A DNA stretch of 64,000 nucleotides from Roseiarcus sp963784805 (GCA_963784805.1 CAWASR010000028.1:502986-566985), one strand, 5' to 3'; shown: positions 41,153 to 51,283, counted from the first letter of the stretch. Notes: generated from the letters alone by a model not told the origin. Made by a program: numbers and translations.

Positions 41153-41775
41153 TCGGCCGTGCTCGCCAGCGCATTGACCGCCGCCGCCGCCATCGCGCTT
41201 CCGCCCTTGCGCCCGCGAACGACGATCGACGGCAGACCGCTCTCGATCAGCGCCTCCTTCGATTCCGCCGCGCCGACGAACCCGACCGGCATGCCGATGA
41301 TCGCGGCGGGGCCCGGCGCGCCGCCCGCAATCAGCTCGAGCAGACGAAACAGCGCCGTCGGCGCATTGCCGATCGTCACCACGGCGCCCGAAAGCCGCGG
41401 CAGCCAGAGATCGATCGCCGCGGCCGTCCGGGTCGTGCCGAGTCTTGTGGCGAGCGCCGGGGTCGAGGGGTCGGAAAGCGCGCAGACGACGTCGTTGTTC
41501 GCGGGGAGCCGGGCGCGCGTGACGCCCTCGGCGACCATGCGCGAGTCGCAGAAGATCGGCGCGCCGGCGCCAAGCGCCCGCTCCGCCGCTTCGGCCGCGC
41601 CGGGCGCGAAGACGAGATCGCGCGCCGCCTCGATCATGCCGCAGGCATGAATGATTCTGACCGCGACGCGCTCCTCGATCGGCGAGAACCGGTCGAGCTC
41701 CGCCTCCCGGCGGATGATGGCGAACGACCGCCGGTAGATCGCAGCCCCGTCCTTTTCGTAGCTGTAGCTGCGCAT
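41149..41775 (-). CDS. cobH: Precorrin-8X methylmutase
   Basis: A 208-residue mutase that moves the C-11 methyl group to C-12, giving hydrogenobyrinic acid. Visible motifs are IYRRSFAIIRREAELDRF near the start, VRIIHACGMIEAARDLVF with the active-site histidine, IFCDSRMVAEGVT, and GMPVGFVGAAESKEAL. The ATG shares its A with the TAA of cobG (TAATG). The order cobG-cobH-cobI-cobJ is that of the classical Pseudomonas denitrificans cluster. Confidence 0.97.
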   Translation of the reverse strand: MRSYSYEKDGAAIYRRSFAIIRREAELDRFSPIEERVAVRIIHACGMIEAARDLVFAPGAAEAAERALGAGAPIFCDSRMVAEGVTRARLPANNDVVCALSDPSTPALATRLGTTRTAAAIDLWLPRLSGAVVTIGNAPTALFRLLELIAGGAPGPAAIIGMPVGFVGAAESKEALIESGLPSIVVRGRKGGSAMAAAAVNALASTAE

Positions 41776-43079
41776 TACGCCGGCCGCCCTGGGACGGCGA
41801 AAAGCCTCGCGCCTTCGTTCAGAACAAAGTCCCCGACCGTCTCGCTCGAAAGGCCGCGCCGCGCGGGCGGATCCCCTGCCCTTCCCTCGAGGACGAGGTC
41901 GTAGCCGGCGCTGGTCGCGGTCAGAGTCGCCGTCGTCGGCGCCGGACGCGCGCAGCCCTTGGCGCAGCCGCTGACATGGAGCGCCGGCCCCTCGCCGTTA
42001 GGCAGCAGCGCCGCCCAGCGGGTCGCGTCCTCGCGCAAGCGGCGATGGGCGTGAAGGCAGGCCGGCGCCCCGGGACAGGCGACGACGCGCAGCCGCGGAT
42101 CATCCGCATCGAGGATGAACCCGAGCTTGGCGCTGGCCGCGACAAACGAGGGAGCGCGGCGCGGTTCGAGGCCGGCGATCAGGAACGCCCGCCACGGCGT
42201 GAGCCTGAGCCCGCTCGCGCCCGTCGCGCGCGCGCGCTCGATCAGCGCCTTGAGGCTTTCCGCCTCGATCGCGCCGAACGCCGCCGCAGCGCCGACAACG
42301 ATCGCGCCGCCGAATATGTGGGTCCCGAGAAGCTCGCCGAGCGACGCGCGGCGCTGCGATCGCATGGCCGGCCGCGTCTCGAATCGGGCCTCGGCGAACA
42401 CGGCTTTGGCCCCGATGCGCTCGACCAGCGGCCGCATCCGCCGCGCCGCGCCCGCGCCGGCGCCGGCCAACGCAAGAAAAGCCGAGGCGAGCCGCGCCGC
42501 GGCCTCGCCCGCCTCGCCGACGCCGCAGGTCGCGGCAAGCCCGTCCTCGCCGGCGAGAAAGACCGCGAAATTCGTAGCCCCGGCGCTCGCGTCAGCCTCG
42601 AACCGGATGTCCGCGTCGATATCGCCAACGGGCAGGCGCCCGAGAGCGTCGAGGACAAAACTGAACTTCGCCGGCAGCCGCCGCAACCGCCCGTCTTCCG
42701 CCAGCCGCTTCTCGAGCGAGGCGACGCCCGGCGCGAGGTCGAACGTGGATTCGCCGTCGATATCGTCGAGCGGGCTGACAACAATGTTGCGGAGCCGCTC
42801 GATCTCGGGGTCCGCGTCGATGAGACCGGCGGCGTCGAGGCGCACGTGCAGGTCGGGCAGGGTCCGCTCGCTCAAGCCGCGCAATTGAAGATTGCCGCGT
42901 CCGGAGAGGCTCAGCGAGCCGTTGCCGCAGGCAATCGCGGCCTCGGCGACGGCCGCGGCCTGATCTAGCGACATTCGTCCCGCACTGACGCGAACGCGAA
43001 CCAGCAGCCCGTCGCCGGTCTCCATCGGCCGCAAGGCCCCGGGACACCAACCCTTGGCGCGCGGCGCGATCGCGATCAT
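41775..43079 (-). CDS. cobG: Precorrin-3B synthase (CobG)
   Basis: A 434-residue member of the nitrite/sulfite reductase fold, the oxygen-dependent monooxygenase that makes precorrin-3B. It begins MIAIAPRAKGWCPGALRPM, and near the end has CPGAPACLHAH and SGCAKGCARP, which bind the [4Fe-4S] cluster. Presence of CobG shows that the aerobic route is used. The ATG at 43079 overlaps the cobN stop; the frame is open 74 codons upstream but only within cobN. Confidence 0.95.
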   Translation of the reverse strand: MIAIAPRAKGWCPGALRPMETGDGLLVRVRVSAGRMSLDQAAAVAEAAIACGNGSLSLSGRGNLQLRGLSERTLPDLHVRLDAAGLIDADPEIERLRNIVVSPLDDIDGESTFDLAPGVASLEKRLAEDGRLRRLPAKFSFVLDALGRLPVGDIDADIRFEADASAGATNFAVFLAGEDGLAATCGVGEAGEAAARLASAFLALAGAGAGAARRMRPLVERIGAKAVFAEARFETRPAMRSQRRASLGELLGTHIFGGAIVVGAAAAFGAIEAESLKALIERARATGASGLRLTPWRAFLIAGLEPRRAPSFVAASAKLGFILDADDPRLRVVACPGAPACLHAHRRLREDATRWAALLPNGEGPALHVSGCAKGCARPAPTTATLTATSAGYDLVLEGRAGDPPARRGLSSETVGDFVLNEGARLFAVPGRPA

Positions 43080-46000
43080 GCGGCCCCCGGGGACAGCGAC
43101 GCCAGAATCCCGGCGCTCGAATTGCGCCGCGAGCGCCAGAACCCGCGCCGCGCCGCCTCCTCGAACACGCCCGCCATGTGGCGCGCGGCCGGGCGATTCG
43201 CTTGGTTGAGAAACGCGCGCACGGCGTCGTCGCCGAGCGTCGCGTCGAACATCAGATCGAATTGCGCGCTTTTGACCGCGTCGGTCAGCGCGGCGAAACA
43301 ATAGAGGTTGTCGAGCGATTGAGCGATCTCGGCCGCGCCGCGATGGCCATGGCGCATCTGGCCGGCGAGCCAGCGCGGATTGGCCGCGCGTCCGCGCAGC
43401 GCGCGCGCGATCTCTTGCGCGAGCGGACGCACCTTCACGACGCCGGGCGCTGTCGCATCGAGATGATAGAGCGCGGATTTGGAGCCGACCTCGGCGGCGG
43501 CCGCGGCGAAGCCGCCTTCATGCTCCGTCACCGCGTCGGCGTCGAGAACGTCCTGCCCGGGCAGGTCCTGCGTGTGGACAAAGGCCTCGGCGCCGGCGAC
43601 ACGGGCGCGAAACGCCGCCGCCGCCTCCCGCTCGCGCCCTTCGGCGTCGTAGGCGTGGCTGGTCGCGGCGAAATAGGCCTCCGCCAGCTCCGCCCGCTCG
43701 CTCCAGCCGCCCTGGGCGATGCGTCGTCCGAGCCCGACGCCGTAGGCGCCGGGCGCCGCGCCGAACACCCGCGCCAATTCGTCCTCCTCCAGCCCGGCCA
43801 GCGGATTGTCGTCCGCGCTTTCCTCCAACGCCGCAACAGCGCGAACGGCGGCGGCGAAGAGTGCGATCTGACTCGGAAAAATGTCCCGGAACAGGCCGGA
43901 AATGCGCAGCGTCACATCGACGCGCGGCCGTCCCAGCATCGCCAGCGGCAGCACCTCGAAGCCGCTGACGCGATTGGACGCGGCGTCCCATGTCGGCCGA
44001 CACCCGATGAGCGCCAGGGCCTGGGCGAGATCGTCGCCGCCGGTGCGCATCGTCGCCGAGCCCCAGACGTCGAGCACGATCCGTTTCGGCCATTCGCCGC
44101 GATCCTGCGCGTAGCGCGCCATGACTTCCTCGGCCGCACGTCGTCCGATTTCCCAGGCGTTGCGGGTCGGCGCGGAACGCGGATCGATGGCGTAGAGATT
44201 GCGTCCGGTCGGCAGCACGTCGAGCCGGCCGCGCGCCGGCGCGCCCGCGGGGCCCGGCGTTACGAAGCGGCCGCCGAGCGCGCGCAGCAGCCCAAGCGAC
44301 TCATCCGCGCCGCTGGCGGCGATGCGTTCGGCCAGAGTGTCGGCCGCGTCGGCTCCGAGGTCGAGCCCTTCGGCGTAGCCCGCGGCGCTCTCCGGCGAGC
44401 GGCCGAACACATGCAGTCCGTCGCCGATCCGCATGTCCTTGAGCTCGCAGAGCCAGGCGTCGAGCGCGATGAGCGCCTCGTCCGGCGCCTTGCCGTCGGC
44501 GGCGCATTCCTGCAGCAATCCGGTGGCCGCGCCGCGCTCGAGGATCAGCTTCGCGATGGCGCGCGCGCGGCGAGGATCGAGCGCCTGAGCCTGCGCGAAT
44601 TCGTCGAACAGCCCTTCGAGCTCCAGGATCGCGCCATGCGAACCGGCGACGATCAGCGGCGGCGTCAGATGGCCGATCGTCACCGCGCCGATCCGCCGCT
44701 TGGCCTGCGCCGCTTCACCTGGATTATTGACGATGAACGGGTAAATGACAGGCGATGGGGCCGAGCACGACTTCGGGCGCGCAGGTTTCCGACAGCGCCG
44801 CCGCCTTGCCCGGCAGCCACTCCAGCGTGCCATGCGCGCCGAGCTGTATCATCGCATCGACGCGCTCCTTGCGCGTGAGCCAGAAATGGAACGCGACATA
44901 GGCGTGGCGAGGCGCCAGCGCCATGTCGTGATAGTCGCCCTTGCGCTCAGCCGGATCGCCGCGATCGGGCTGGACCGCAACGATCAGTTTGCCGAGCCGC
45001 GCAAAGCGGAACCGGAACGCGCCCTCAATCGCGCACGGGTCGGCGGCGGCTTCGCCCCAGGCCGATCGCAGCAATCGCTGGAAGTCCGGTGGGGTCGAAG
45101 CGAGTTCGGCTTCGTATTCGGAAAGCGTCAGCGTCGGCTCGAGCGGCCCTTCGGCGAGGAGAGCGATCAATGCGGGCGCTTCGTAGCCGGAGGCGACGTC
45201 GTATCCGGCCGCGCGCAGCGTTTCGGCGATCGCGACCGCGCTCGCCGGCGTGTCGAGCCCGACGGCGTAGCCGGCGCGTCCGCCGCGCGAAGGATAGTCG
45301 GGCAGCACGCAGGCGAGGCGACGTTCGCCGGGCGCCTTGCGCCTGAGCGTCGTCCAGGAAGACGCAAGTTGCGCGACGAAGGCGACACGGTCGGCGAGCG
45401 GCTGATGAGCAATGGCGGCGAACTCGGTCAGCGGGTCTCTCGCGCGCGCGGCCTTGAAGGAAATGGCCCGGGTGAGGATGCGGCCGTCGATCTCCGGCAG
45501 CGCGACATGCATCGCGAGGTCCGCCGGGCCGAGCCCGCGCGGAGAGGCGCGCCATGCGTCGAGACCGATTCCCGCCAGCACGACCTGCAGCACCGGAGCG
45601 TCGATGGCGTCGAGCGCCGTCGCCTCGCCATCGTCTAGCCGGGCGGAAAAGGCGGTCGCGTTGAGGACGACATCGAACGATTGGCGCTCGATGAGCGCGC
45701 GCAGAGGCGCGAGCGCGGCTTCATCCTTGAGGCTCGTCACGTAGACGCTCGTCGTCGAGAAACCCCCGGCGCCGAGCGACCGGGCGAGGGCCTCGATCGG
45801 CTGAAGATCGTTGGCGAGATAGATCGAGCGATAGAAGACGATCAGCGCGCGCGGCGCGCCCGGGGCCGATTCGAGGCAGGCGCCGTCGAACCGGCCGAAA
45901 GCGCTGACCGGCGCGGGCGGCGCGACCTCCTCCGCGGCGCCGAGTTCACGGGCGAAAAAGGCGAGGCAGGCCGCCATGTTCTCAGGCCCGCCCTCGTCGA

Positions 46001-46424
46001 AATAGCGCCACATCCGCTCGACCGCGCCTCGCGCGAAGGTCGAGGCCTCCTCGAGGCGAGAGTCCGCGCGCCGGTCCCCCGGCAGCAACGCCAGCTTGAG
46101 TCCGCGCCGGCGCGCCAGCGCCGCCAGTTCGTCGACCCCATAGCGCCAATAGTCGGCGCCGCCGAGCACGCGGGCGACGACCAGGCTGGCGTGCGCGCAC
46201 ACTCTCCCGAGATAAAGATCGATCGAGAACGGATGACGCAACGCCGCGAGACTGGCGATTCTCAGCGTCGGCTTCGGCGACGGACCCAAATCATAGGCGC
46301 GCGCGAGCGCGTTGAGGTCGCTGTCGGAAAACGAAAGGAACACGATGTCCGCCGCGGTCTGGCCGAGATCGACGGCTTCGACCGTTTCGTCGAGCGACCG
46401 GACCTCGATGCGGGGGATGTGCAT
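43076..46424 (-). CDS. cobN: Cobaltochelatase subunit CobN, interrupted by an apparent +1 frameshift
   Basis: CobN is the large subunit of the ATP-dependent cobalt chelatase (CobNST). Two overlapping frames together give a full-length protein of about 1115 residues: 46424-44724 (566 residues, ending HGTLEWLPGKAAALSETCAPEVVLGP then a few wrong residues) and 44757 or so to 43076, which continues SPVIYPFIVNNPGEAAQAKRR. The switch is at a run of four C on the minus strand (G at 44757-44760); three C would restore one frame. Total length 3349 bases is one more than a multiple of three. Both halves show normal codon use and motifs such as HTQDLPGQDVLDADAVTEHEGGF are intact. It may be a sequencing error, a mutation, or recoding. 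It lies between cobW and cobG, overlapping cobG. Confidence 0.9.
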
Positions 46425-46437
46425 GGCGGCGAACGCG

Positions 46438-47466
46438 TCAGACGCCGAGCGCCGCGGCGATCGCCGCGCGGTCGACGCCTTTCTGGGCGATGACGACCAG
46501 ACGGCCGTCGCGGGCCTCGCCGGGCAGCCACGGACGTTCGAAGTCGCGCCGGAAGCGTCGTCCGACCCCCTGCACCAGCAGCCGCAGCGGCTTGCCGGCG
46601 ACTTCGACGAAGCCCTTGACCCTTAATATGTCATGCGCCCTCGTCGCTTCGCTCAGGCGATCGATCAGCGCGTCGGGGTCGGCGGTGGGCGGAATGGCGA
46701 CGACGAAGGTCTCGAAATCGTCGTGATCGTGCTCGCCTTCCGCGTCGTGATGCGAGGGCCTGGCGGCGAGATCGTCTTCCGCCGCCGCCCGGACGCCGAG
46801 CAGGATATTCGGATCGATCGCGCCTTCGCGGGTCGCGGCGATCTTGACCTCGCGCGGCAACGTCCTGGCGATCTCGGCGCGCAGGGCCTTCATCCGGGCC
46901 GGCTCGACGAGATCGGCCTTGTTGAGCACGACCAGATCGGCGCACAGAAGCTGGTCTTCGTAAACCTCCTCGAGCGGGTTGTCGTGATCGAGCGACGGAT
47001 CGGCGGCGCGCTGCTCGGCGACCCGCGCCGGATCGTCGGCGAAGCGGCCCTCGGCGACGGCGGCGGCGTCCACGACCGCGACGACGCCGTCGACCGTGAG
47101 CCTTGTCCGCAATTCCGGCCAGTCGAAGGCCTTGACCAGCGGCTTCGGCAGGGCGAGGCCCGAGGTCTCGACGACGATATGATCGGGTCTCGGCTCGCGC
47201 GCCAGCAGCGCCGTCACCGCAGGCGCGAAATCATCGGCGACCGTGCAGCAGATGCAGCCGTTGGAGAGTTCGATGATCGCCTCGCGCGGGCAGGCCGCGT
47301 CGGCGCAGCTCTGCAGGAGATCGCCGTCGACGCCGACGTCGCCGAATTCGTTGATGATGAGCGCCAGCCGCCGGCCGCCGGCATTGGCGAGGAGATGACG
47401 GATCAACGTCGTCTTGCCGGCGCCGAGAAAGCCGGTGACGATCGTGACGGGGGTTTTGGCGAGCAT
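46438..47466 (-). CDS. cobW: CobW metal-chaperone GTPase
   Basis: A 342-residue COG0523 GTPase thought to deliver cobalt to the chelatase. Walker A is TGFLGAGKTT, the metal-binding motif is CICC in ELSNGCICCTV, and NKADL specifies guanine. A histidine- and acid-rich stretch (SHHDAEGEHDHDD) lies before the C-terminal CobW_C domain and is likely a metal store or sensor. It ends 13 bases before cobN and follows DUF1636 by nine bases, in the riboswitch-controlled operon. Confidence 0.96.
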   Translation of the reverse strand: MLAKTPVTIVTGFLGAGKTTLIRHLLANAGGRRLALIINEFGDVGVDGDLLQSCADAACPREAIIELSNGCICCTVADDFAPAVTALLAREPRPDHIVVETSGLALPKPLVKAFDWPELRTRLTVDGVVAVVDAAAVAEGRFADDPARVAEQRAADPSLDHDNPLEEVYEDQLLCADLVVLNKADLVEPARMKALRAEIARTLPREVKIAATREGAIDPNILLGVRAAAEDDLAARPSHHDAEGEHDHDDFETFVVAIPPTADPDALIDRLSEATRAHDILRVKGFVEVAGKPLRLLVQGVGRRFRRDFERPWLPGEARDGRLVVIAQKGVDRAAIAAALGV

Positions 47467-47475
47467 GAAGCGAAC

Positions 47476-47865
47476 CTAACTGCCGAGTGGAGAATGAGCG
47501 AGCGCGAGCGGCGGGGTGCGCGAAACGATGCCCCTGCGAAAGGGGAGCGGACGCTCCCGCCAGGGGACCAGACCGTCGGCGGTCGCGGCGTAGCGGCGCG
47601 CCGCGGTCACGATGTCCTCGATATGCTCGCCGCGGTCGAGATCGCCGACCACATAGGACCATTTGCCGCGCGCGGCCAGCGCGACCGTGCATGGCCGCTT
47701 GCAGACGGCGAGGCATTCGACCGGGCGTAGAATGATGTCCGGATCGTCGGCGAGCCGGGCCTCGAGCGCGCCGAACAGCGATGCGCCGACCTGTCCCTGA
47801 TCCGATTTGCAGGTCACGCAGACGAGGAGCGTTGCGACAGCCGGGGATTCGCTGATCGATGTCAT
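47476..47865 (-). CDS. DUF1636 family thioredoxin-like metal-binding protein
   Basis: A 129-residue protein of the DUF1636 family. LLVCVTCKSD near the N-terminus and RPVECLAVCKRPCTVAL in the middle provide five cysteines placed like those of a [2Fe-2S] thioredoxin-fold ferredoxin; GKWSYVVGDLD is also conserved. The family is commonly next to cobW/cobN and under cobalamin riboswitches, so a role in cobalt supply or redox support is likely, but no reaction is known. I chose the ATG at 47865; a TTG five codons upstream is the alternative. It is the first gene after the riboswitch. Confidence 0.88.
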   Translation of the reverse strand: MTSISESPAVATLLVCVTCKSDQGQVGASLFGALEARLADDPDIILRPVECLAVCKRPCTVALAARGKWSYVVGDLDRGEHIEDIVTAARRYAATADGLVPWRERPLPFRRGIVSRTPPLALAHSPLGS

Positions 47866-47989
47866 GATCGCGCCTGTCAAACGGGGCGCGGGGCGGCGGC
47901 TCGAACGTGAAATGAATGCGGCGTTTTTGAATGTGGCGTCATCGGCGCTCCTCGGCCGCCCCTCCGGCGACCCTGGGGATCAATTCGGC

Positions 47990-48178
47990 GCACGGCAGGT
48001 CTCCTGGCTCGCAGCGTGTCGCCGACGCCGCCTTCCCGGACCTTTTTGAAGTCCAGTGGCGAAAAAGCGTCGGCACGCCGCTCACAGTCGCGGGGGCGGC
48101 CGCGGATCGGCGAACAGCCTACCGCGTTCCCTTTTCACCCTCATGGAAAGCGAGGGACCATGCGGAACTTATGTTCCA
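47990..48178 (-). promoter_or_regulatory. Cobalamin riboswitch
   Basis: Read on the minus strand, the conserved elements appear in order: GGGTGAAAAGGGAACGCGGT (about 48141-48122), CCCCCGCGACTGTGAGCG (48096-48079), GCCACTGG with a short arm and CCGGGAAGGC, and the B12 box AGCCAGGAGACCTGCCG at 48009-47993. This is a complete adenosylcobalamin-binding aptamer. It lies about 130 bases before the DUF1636 start and should repress the DUF1636-cobW-cobN-cobG-cobH-cobI-cobJ operon when cobalamin is plentiful. The divergent cobO gene begins on the other strand 90 bases from its 5' end and is not controlled by it. Confidence 0.95.
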
Positions 48179-48268
48179 GCTTCGCAGGGGGTTGTCAAAC
48201 GCTTGAGGCGCCGCGTTGGCTCCGCGCGCCGAAACCTGCTAGCCATCGGCCTCTTCGCGAGGACGGAC

Positions 48269-48874
48269 ATGGACGAAGCCGCCGACCGGCACAAAGCCAA
48301 GATGGTCAAGCGCAAGGCCGTGCAGGATGCGGAGGTCGCGGCCAAGCCGATCGCCGAGAAGGGGCTGCTGATCGTCCACACTGGCCCCGGAAAGGGCAAA
48401 TCGACTGCGGCCTTCGGGCTCGCCTTGCGCGCGCTCGGGCGCGGGTTTCGGGTTGGGGTGGTGCAGTTCGTCAAGGGCGCCTGGACGACCGGCGAGCGGA
48501 CCGCGATCGAGCGCTTTGGCGCTCAAATCGAGTGGCGCACGATGGGCGAAGGCTTTACGTGGGAGACGCAGGACCGCGCCCGCGACGTCGCGGCGACGGA
48601 AGCCGCCTGGGCCGAGGCGCGGCGCATGATGGCGGATGCTTCGATCCGCCTCCTCGTCCTCGACGAACTCAACATCGCCCTGCGTTACGATTATCTGCCG
48701 CTCACCGCTGTCGTCGAGGCGCTGAGCGCGCGTCGCCCCGAACTCAATGTCGTCGTCACCGGACGCAACGCCAGGCCGGAACTGATCGCCGCGGCCGACT
48801 GCGCCACCGAATTCGCCCTCATCAAGCATCACTTTGCGGCGGGCGTGCGGGCGCAGGCGGGCGTCGAGTTTTGA
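48269..48874 (+). CDS. cobO: Cob(I)yrinic acid a,c-diamide adenosyltransferase (CobO/BtuR type)
   Basis: A 201-residue CobA/CobO/BtuR-family ATP:corrinoid adenosyltransferase. The reversed P-loop is HTGPGKGKSTAAFG, QFVKGAW and WETQDRARD follow, and VLDELNIALRY is the Walker B-like segment. I chose the ATG at 48269 with GAGGA in front. The frame extends upstream through the region antisense to the riboswitch, but without family similarity. Its stop overlaps the TTG start of cobQ (TTGA). Confidence 0.95.
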   Translation: MDEAADRHKAKMVKRKAVQDAEVAAKPIAEKGLLIVHTGPGKGKSTAAFGLALRALGRGFRVGVVQFVKGAWTTGERTAIERFGAQIEWRTMGEGFTWETQDRARDVAATEAAWAEARRMMADASIRLLVLDELNIALRYDYLPLTAVVEALSARRPELNVVVTGRNARPELIAAADCATEFALIKHHFAAGVRAQAGVEF

Positions 48875-50325
48875 CCGCCCGCGCCCTGATGTTCCAGGGG
48901 ACGGGATCGGACGTCGGCAAATCGCTGATTGTCGCCGGGCTCTGCCGCGCCTTCGCGCGGCGCGGGTACGCCGTGCGCCCGTTCAAGCCGCAGAACATGT
49001 CGAACAACGCAGCGGTGACGGACGACGGCGGCGAGATCGGCCGCGCCCAGGCGCTGCAGGCTCGCGCCTGCGGCGTTTCCCCGAGCATTCACATGAACCC
49101 GGTGCTGTTGAAGCCGCAGAGCGAAATCGGCTCGCAGATCATCGTGCGCGGTCGCGTGATCGGCAATGCGAAGGCGCGCGACTACCAGGCGCTAAAACCC
49201 AAACTTCTCGGCGCCGTGCTCGGCAGCTACGCGCGCTTGAAGGCCGACGCCGACCTCGTCCTGATCGAAGGCGCGGGTAGTTCGGCCGAGATCAATCTGC
49301 GCCGGGACGACATCGCCAACATGGGTTTCGCCCGCGCGGCGGAATGTCCGGTGGCGCTGATCGGCGACATCGATCGCGGGGGCATCTTCCCGCAGATTCT
49401 CGGGACCAAGGCTGCGCTTGCGCCCAAGGACGCGGCGATGATCGTCGGTTTCATCGTCAACAAGTTCCGCGGCGACGCCAGCTTGTTCGCGGACGGCATG
49501 GCGATGCTCGCCGAGCGCACCGGCTGGCGCGCCTTCGGCCTTGCGCCCTTCTTTCCCGACGCCCGGCGCCTGCCGGCCGAAGACGCGTTCGGCCTTGGCG
49601 ATCGTACGGCGCGCGCAGATGGCGCGGTCACGATCGCCGTGCCAATGCTCGCGCGCATCGCCAATTTCGACGATTTCGATCCTTTGCGCCTCGAGGCGGA
49701 CGTGCGGCTCGTTTTCGTTAGCGCCGGTGAGCCCTTGCCCGTCGCCGATCTCGTGATCCTGCCCGGCAGCAAGGCGACGATCGCAGATCTTGGCTTCTTT
49801 CGCGAGCAGGGCTGGGACATCGACCTCCTCGCCCATGCGCGGCGCGGCGGCCGGGTGCTTGGGGTCTGCGGCGGCTACCAGATGCTGGGCAAGCGCGTCG
49901 CCGACCCCGACGGAATGGAGGGGCCGCCGGGCGCGGTCGAGGGTCTGGGGCTGCTCGACGTCGAGACGGTGCTGACGGGCGAGAAAACTTTGCGACGGGT
50001 CGAAGGCCAGTCGCTCCTCAACGGGGCGCCGTTTCAGGGCTACGAGATGCATGTCGGCCAGACGAGCGGCCCCGACTGCGCCCGGCCGTTGCTCGGCTTC
50101 GCCGACGGGCGGCGCGACGGCGCGACTTCCGCCAACGGCCGCGTCGTCGGCGCCTACGTGCATGGGCTGTTCGCCGACGACCGCCAGCGCGAGGCGCTGC
50201 TCGCTCTGCTCGGCGCGCGGGCGACGCTCGACTACGAGACGACGGTCGAACGCACGCTCGACCAACTCGCCGCGCATCTCGAAGCGCACCTCGATTGTGA
50301 GGCGTTGCTCAAAGTCGCGCGATGA
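48871..50325 (+). CDS. cobQ: Cobyric acid synthase
   Basis: A 484-residue glutamine-dependent enzyme that amidates the b, d, e and g side chains of adenosylcobyrinic acid a,c-diamide. ALMFQGTGSDVGKS is the ATPase loop, RPFKPQNMSNNA and EGAGSSAEINLRRDDIANMG are family motifs, and the glutaminase nucleophile is in GVCGGYQMLG. The start is TTG at 48871 in a TTGA overlap with cobO; an ATG six codons in is possible. It converges with cobD, overlapping it by 17 bases. Confidence 0.96.
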   Translation: MTARALMFQGTGSDVGKSLIVAGLCRAFARRGYAVRPFKPQNMSNNAAVTDDGGEIGRAQALQARACGVSPSIHMNPVLLKPQSEIGSQIIVRGRVIGNAKARDYQALKPKLLGAVLGSYARLKADADLVLIEGAGSSAEINLRRDDIANMGFARAAECPVALIGDIDRGGIFPQILGTKAALAPKDAAMIVGFIVNKFRGDASLFADGMAMLAERTGWRAFGLAPFFPDARRLPAEDAFGLGDRTARADGAVTIAVPMLARIANFDDFDPLRLEADVRLVFVSAGEPLPVADLVILPGSKATIADLGFFREQGWDIDLLAHARRGGRVLGVCGGYQMLGKRVADPDGMEGPPGAVEGLGLLDVETVLTGEKTLRRVEGQSLLNGAPFQGYEMHVGQTSGPDCARPLLGFADGRRDGATSANGRVVGAYVHGLFADDRQREALLALLGARATLDYETTVERTLDQLAAHLEAHLDCEALLKVAR

Positions 50326-51283
50326 GCGACGCGCCCAGCAGCGCCATGGCTTGAACGACGCAGGCGAGCCGATAGAGCCGCAGCGCCCGCCGGATGTCGG
50401 CGGCGTTCGCCTCACGCTTACCCGCGCCCATGAAGGCGTCATCGACCAGCGTATCGCCGTAGACGCGCGGCCCGGCGAGTTTAAGGCCCAGCGCGCCGGC
50501 CATGGCGGCTTCCGGCCAGCCAGCGTTGGGCGAGCGATGGTTGCGCGCGTCACGCCGAATGGCGCGGACGGCCCCGCGCGCCGAGGCGCCAGGCGTCAGA
50601 GCGGCGGCGATCGCGAGCCAAAGGGCGGCGAGCCGCGAGGCGGGCAAGTTGACGAGGTCGTCGAGCCGCGCCGCCGCCCAGCCGAAGGCGGCGTAGCGGT
50701 CATTCCGGTGGCCGATCATGCTGTCGGCGGTGTTGATCGCCTTGTAAAGCGCGCCGCCGGTCAATCCGCCGAGCGCGATCCACAGGATCGGGGCGACCGC
50801 CCCATCGGAGAAATTCTCCGCCAGGCTCTCGACCGCGGCGCGGGCGACGCCGGTTTCATCAAGCGCTTGCGGATTGCGCCCGACGATCATCGCGACCGCG
50901 CGTCGCCCCTCCTCGAGACTTTTGTCGAGCCCTTCCGCGGCCGCGAGCACGTGGCTGTCAAGACTGCGCTGGGCGGGCAGACTCGCAGCGAGCAACGCCA
51001 AAATCGCGAAGCCGGTTGCGCCGAGGGGGGCGAGCGCGTGAGTCGCCGCGCCCGCGACGAGCGCGACCGGGGCCAAAAGCATGACGAGCGCGGCTGCGCC
51101 CAGCGCCCGCCGCACGGCGAAACTCAGGTCCGGCCGATTGAGCCTCGCCTCCAGCCGGTCCAGCCACGCTCCCATCCAGGTGACGGGATGGCCAAGCGCG
51201 CGATAGAGATGCGCCGGATAGCCGACCAGCGCCTCGACGCCAGTGGCCGCGAGCGCGAGCGGCAGCGAGTACGAAAGCGACAT
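50309..51283 (-). CDS. cobD: Adenosylcobinamide-phosphate synthase (CobD/CbiB)
   Basis: A 324-residue integral membrane protein with about five to eight hydrophobic segments that joins aminopropanol (or its phosphate) to adenosylcobyric acid. GYPAHLYRALGHPVTWMG at the N-terminus, AAVESLAENFSDGAVAPILW, and NTADSMIGHRNDRYAAFGWAAARLDDLVN are CbiB signatures. The ATG at 51283-51281 overlaps the ATG of cobC on the opposite strand (51282), so the two genes diverge with no space between them. The alternative upstream start at 51325 would lie inside cobC. Confidence 0.94.
   Translation of the reverse strand: MSLSYSLPLALAATGVEALVGYPAHLYRALGHPVTWMGAWLDRLEARLNRPDLSFAVRRALGAAALVMLLAPVALVAGAATHALAPLGATGFAILALLAASLPAQRSLDSHVLAAAEGLDKSLEEGRRAVAMIVGRNPQALDETGVARAAVESLAENFSDGAVAPILWIALGGLTGGALYKAINTADSMIGHRNDRYAAFGWAAARLDDLVNLPASRLAALWLAIAAALTPGASARGAVRAIRRDARNHRSPNAGWPEAAMAGALGLKLAGPRVYGDTLVDDAFMGAGKREANAADIRRALRLYRLACVVQAMALLGASLIARL

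Noticed and set aside
43178..44878. 566-codon plus-strand frame opposite cobN
   Set aside because: Antisense shadow. The minus strand carries conserved CobN motifs.
48016..48870. Upstream extension of the cobQ frame
   Set aside because: It runs through cobO in another frame and through the riboswitch antisense; similarity to CobQ begins only at the TTG at 48871.
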